Assembly (NCBI GenBank): GCA_011050175.1
Contig: DRGF01000114.1
Span: 1-8,071, forward strand
DNA from: Thermococcus sp.
GTDB taxonomy: Archaea > Methanobacteriota_B > Thermococci > Thermococcales > Thermococcaceae
DNA: 8,071 bases
Direction: 5' to 3'
Part shown: in pieces, positions 6,133-8,071 of the stretch
How positions within the stretch are numbered: position 1 is the first letter of the stretch
Layout of the letters: each line of letters begins with the position of its first letter
The notes under the pieces: model-generated
Database searches by the model: none
Told to the model about the DNA's origin: nothing
The model's input: only the letters and a program-made list of their open reading frames with translations
Position numbers and translations under genes: made by a program

Positions 6133-7038
6133 ATGAAACTCAGGTACGCAATCCTCGGGATTGCAATAGTCCTTGTCGTATGGTTCGGTTACGTCATTTA
6201 CGCCGTCTCAACGCTGAGCCCGTCAATCAATGCCCAGTGGGGCTACGTGGACGAAAACACCACAGAGATATGGGTGGACGCAAAGCTCAACAGGCCCCTC
6301 CTAGTCCCCATCTCCATAGAGAACACAACCCTGGAGTTCACAGGGGTACCCATCGCACGTCTCGAGAGGTTTGAATACAGCGCGACCGGTAGCGACGTGA
6401 GGGCCGTCATAGTTATCGACAACCGCAACTTCTTCCGCGCCCTCGCAAGGTACCTCGATAACGGACAGAGGGGAAGCCTCAGCTTAGCCCTCCGCGGAAA
6501 GCTCCTGGGAGGCATACCTGTCAATACTGACATTGAGCAGGAGATAAATGAGAACGTGCTAGAATACCTCAACTTCGCCGCGGAGAGCAAGGAACTCGCA
6601 GGGGGACTCGTCAAGAGCCCTGCGCTGGTTGAGACCACCTTTGACTGGGCGGGCGAGCAGGACGGAAAGGCCCTACTAATAGCCCACATGAAGTTCCACA
6701 ACCCCAACGGGTTCCCCATTCCTGTGAGCAACCTGGGCTTCGATGCCTACGCCAATGACATGAAGATCGGCCACGGGAAGACCGCAGAGGGGGTAATCAT
6801 ACCGGCCGGCGGCTACGCGACCGTCGATGTTGAAACCCACATCGAGTGGGACTCCCTGCCGAAGGTCTGGGCGGTACACGTCAAGAACGGCGAGGTCAGC
6901 AAGGTCAGGGCGGATATATTCCTCGACCTAAGCATTTTGAACCAGAACTACAGCATCAAGCTGGCGAGCTACGAGGAGACCGTCCAAACGGACATAATGG
7001 GCGAGCTCAACAGGATGTTCGAGGATATGTCCGGATGA
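6133..7038 (+). CDS. Signal-anchored protein with two LEA14/WHy-like beta domains
   Basis: Function unknown. The 301-aa protein has one N-terminal hydrophobic segment (about 5-25, after MKLR) without a clear cleavage site, so it is probably a signal anchor with the rest outside the membrane. The C-terminal half (about 165-284) shows the WHy/LEA_2 hallmark: a strand ending FHNPNGFPIPVSNLGFDAY (188-206), then a short 'G' turn, IIPAGG (222-227) and a T/V-rich strand. The first half (about 45-137) has the same order in degenerate form (LNRPLLVPI, then LEFTGVPI), suggesting a duplicated domain with a weakened NP..P motif. LEA14-type domains are fibronectin-like folds in desiccation-linked plant proteins and in many archaeal and bacterial envelope proteins, where lipid or hydrophobic ligand binding is often suggested. 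Sequons at N42, N64 and N272 fit an outside location. Its place behind the pump and Ig-domain genes suggests shared envelope work; it also has its own promoter 58 bases downstream of them. Confidence 0.8.
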   Translation: MKLRYAILGIAIVLVVWFGYVIYAVSTLSPSINAQWGYVDENTTEIWVDAKLNRPLLVPISIENTTLEFTGVPIARLERFEYSATGSDVRAVIVIDNRNFFRALARYLDNGQRGSLSLALRGKLLGGIPVNTDIEQEINENVLEYLNFAAESKELAGGLVKSPALVETTFDWAGEQDGKALLIAHMKFHNPNGFPIPVSNLGFDAYANDMKIGHGKTAEGVIIPAGGYATVDVETHIEWDSLPKVWAVHVKNGEVSKVRADIFLDLSILNQNYSIKLASYEETVQTDIMGELNRMFEDMSG

Positions 7039-7040
7039 AA

Positions 7041-7050
7041 GTTTTTAAGG
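7041..7050 (+). promoter_or_regulatory. TATA element of the 172-aa unknown gene
   Basis: GTTTTTAAGG preceded by the BRE-like GATGAAA, directly after the stop of the LEA14-like gene. A start near 7068-7072 would leave about 10-14 bases of leader. Confidence 0.55.
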
Positions 7051-7052
7051 GG

Positions 7053-7064
7053 CCTTTCTTTTTC
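7053..7064 (+). terminator. Possible oligo-T termination signal after the LEA14-like gene
   Basis: CCTTTCTTTTTC, a pyrimidine run with T5, 15-26 bases past the stop. Archaeal termination often needs only such T-tracts. It lies between the next TATA element and its expected start, so it could simply be promoter-proximal sequence. Confidence 0.3.
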
Positions 7065-7071
7065 CATCTTT

Positions 7072-7076
7072 GGTGA
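7072..7076 (+). promoter_or_regulatory. Ribosome-binding site that decides the start of the 172-aa gene
   Basis: GGTGA lies 5 bases before the ATG at 7082. The upstream in-frame TTG (7070) and GTG (7073) overlap this site and are therefore unlikely starts. Confidence 0.65.
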
Positions 7077-7081
7077 GAGAA

Positions 7082-7600
7082 ATGAACGTGAGAGAGGTTC
7101 ACGAGTTTCTAAACGAGATGTGGGAGAGCATCTTCACGCTCAACGAGGAACTCAAGGCCGAGCTCCCAAAAGAGGGCTTCAAGGTCGAGGACGTCGAGGA
7201 GGTCTTTGGAGCCTACATCTTCCTGGACGGCGAGTGGAGGCTCATGAAGTACCCCCACCCGGCCTTCGAGGTAAAGCCCCAGATCGAGGTCGGCGCGACG
7301 CCAGAGGCCTACTACTTCGTGGTCGCAGTGCCGAAGGACAGGATAAGCGAGGACTTCGTGGGCCAGTTTATAGAGCTCTTCCCGAGGAGCTTCATATACG
7401 GCGCCCAGGACTTCCTCAGTGACGCCTACAACTGGAGGCGCGATGGAAAGGTTTCCCCAGGGGGAATACTCGAGAAAATTAAAGCCAGCGACGAGGGGCT
7501 CTTCCAGTTCGAGGCAAACTTTGAAAGCGTTGAAGAGCTTAAAGAAGGGCTTCTGAAGCTCATAGAGACTGGAAAGCGCTTTGAAATCTTCGACCTCTGA
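7082..7600 (+). CDS. Conserved archaeal protein of unknown function (possibly DUF3201)
   Basis: A 172-aa, strongly acidic, probably soluble cytoplasmic protein without signal peptide or membrane segment. An amphipathic N-terminal helix (about 1-28, NVREVHEFLNEMWESIFTLN) is followed by an alpha/beta core with short hydrophobic strands (VFGAYIFLDGEW 41-52, AYYFVVAVP 76-84) and the segment ELFPRSFIYGAQDFLSDAYNW (98-118). A C-terminal strand and helix (FQFEANF 141-147, SVEELKEGLLKLIE 149-162) close the chain. No catalytic or metal-binding motif stands out and there is no cysteine. From memory it resembles Thermococcales proteins labelled DUF3201, which is tentative. The ATG at 7082 is chosen for its GGTGA site and TATA spacing. 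The stop overlaps the ribosome-binding site of the RNA methyltransferase gene, so the two are probably co-transcribed, which weakly suggests an RNA- or translation-related role. Confidence 0.85.
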   Translation: MNVREVHEFLNEMWESIFTLNEELKAELPKEGFKVEDVEEVFGAYIFLDGEWRLMKYPHPAFEVKPQIEVGATPEAYYFVVAVPKDRISEDFVGQFIELFPRSFIYGAQDFLSDAYNWRRDGKVSPGGILEKIKASDEGLFQFEANFESVEELKEGLLKLIETGKRFEIFDL

Positions 7601-7604
7601 GGTG
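7599..7604 (+). promoter_or_regulatory. Ribosome-binding site of the methyltransferase, overlapping the previous stop
   Basis: GAGGTG includes the last two bases of the preceding TGA stop and lies 5 bases before the ATG at 7610, an arrangement typical of coupled genes in one transcript. Confidence 0.7.
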
Positions 7605-7609
7605 TCCCC

Positions 7610-8071
7610 ATGTACGCCGAGGCTTTCCCGGAGGAGTTGAAGGAATACTACAGGAAGCTCTTCGGGAGCGAAGCGGATGAGATAATGGCCTCCCTCAGGA
7701 CGCCGGTTGAGAAGTACTACATCCGCGTGAACACCCTGAAGACGAGCAGGCAGAAGCTCATGAGCATATTGAGGAAGGAGGGCCTCAAGCCGAAGCGGAG
7801 CCCCTACCTGAAGGAGGGCATCTACTTCGAGAGAGAAGGCCCGAACTTCCCCGACGACTACGAACCGGGTCTGCCGGTGGTGAAGGCAAACAAGTTCGCG
7901 AGCGAGAGCGTCTATCAGGGCGCGATGCTCTACGCCCCCGGCGTCCTCCAGGCCGACAAGAAAATCAAGCCCGGGGACGAGGTCGAAATAAGGGACCCGA
8001 AAGGCCTGCTCGTCGGGATAGGCATCGCCAGAATGAGCGCCAAGGAGATGGTGGTCTCGACGAGGGGCCTG
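7610..8071 (+). CDS. RNA cytosine-C5 methyltransferase with PUA domain, NSUN6-like (3' end outside window)
   Basis: The first 154 residues of a larger protein are visible. Residues 1-60 form the small N-terminal helical part of the NOL1/NOP2/Sun family, with the signature IRVNTLK (38-44). From about residue 88 a PUA RNA-binding domain follows: VVKANKFASESVYQGAMLYAPGV (90-112), then an IKPGDEVEIRDPKGLLVGIGIARMS strand series (119-143). A PUA inserted near the N-terminus, ahead of the Rossmann-type SAM domain, is the NSUN6 layout; archaeal NSUN6 makes m5C72 in the tRNA acceptor stem using S-adenosylmethionine. The catalytic half with the two cysteines (PCS/TCT-type motifs) lies beyond the window, so activity cannot be judged. 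The ATG at 7610 has GAGGTG five bases upstream. The gene directly follows the 172-aa unknown gene, 9 bases after its stop. Another m5C RNA methylase with a PUA domain is the main alternative. Confidence 0.88.
   Translation, partial: MYAEAFPEELKEYYRKLFGSEADEIMASLRTPVEKYYIRVNTLKTSRQKLMSILRKEGLKPKRSPYLKEGIYFEREGPNFPDDYEPGLPVVKANKFASESVYQGAMLYAPGVLQADKKIKPGDEVEIRDPKGLLVGIGIARMSAKEMVVSTRGL

Noticed and set aside
7036..7044. TGAAAGTTT resembles the operator half-site CGAAAGTTT
   Set aside because: One mismatch, no partner half-site, and it is explained by a BRE/TATA context (GAAA followed by GTTTTTAA) common to promoters in this window.
7070..7081. Upstream TTG/GTG starts for the 172-aa gene
   Set aside because: They overlap the GGTGA ribosome-binding site, which is correctly spaced for the ATG at 7082.
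1..8071. CRISPR arrays, tRNA/rRNA genes, insertion sequences, defence genes
   Set aside because: No regularly spaced repeats, tRNA-like cloverleaf arms, transposase motifs, or defence-type nuclease/helicase motifs were seen on either strand.

Overview
The window reads as chromosome of a hyperthermophilic euryarchaeon of the Thermococcales, most likely a GC-rich Thermococcus. Reasons: genes are tightly packed; start codons are preceded by GGTGA/GAGGTG ribosome-binding sites; short T/A-rich archaeal TATA elements with purine-rich BRE-like flanks sit a few tens of bases upstream; proteins are rich in charged residues (E, K, R); AGG/ATA/CTC codons are heavily used; and an archaeal ether-lipid gene (CDP-archaeol synthase) is present. 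No RNA genes, CRISPR arrays or mobile elements were seen. No gene-free stretch exceeds about 105 bases.

Left part, minus strand (1-1349). In transcription order, right to left: a GbsR/MarR-type winged-helix regulator (828-1349), CDP-archaeol synthase carS (273-788), and the N-terminal part of a MoaD/ThiS-like ubiquitin-fold protein that runs off the left edge (1-216). carS and the MoaD-like gene each appear to have their own TATA element.

Centre (1350-1452). This is a compact divergent control region. It has an AT-rich core that could serve as TATA box in both directions, and next to it a perfect 16-bp palindrome plus an extra direct half-site. It is the best candidate operator in the window, presumably for the adjacent regulator.

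Right of that, plus strand (1453-7038). A 12-TM RND/MMPL transporter of the archaeal HAE3 type overlaps by 4 bases (ATGA) a large secreted, membrane-anchored protein built of tandem Ig-like (NEW3/CARDB, 'S-layer-like') domains. A signal-anchored protein with two LEA14/WHy-like domains follows, with its own TATA element. Together they look like a locally regulated cell-envelope export or lipid/amphiphile handling module: a proton-driven pump, a large exocytoplasmic partner, a second exocytoplasmic protein and a DNA-binding regulator. Function and substrate are inferences; nothing in the sequence names the substrate.

Right end (7082-8071). A 172-aa soluble protein of unknown function (perhaps DUF3201) is followed, with its stop codon inside the next gene's ribosome-binding site, by the N-terminal 154 residues of a PUA-containing RNA cytosine-C5 methyltransferase of the NSUN6-like type, cut by the window edge.
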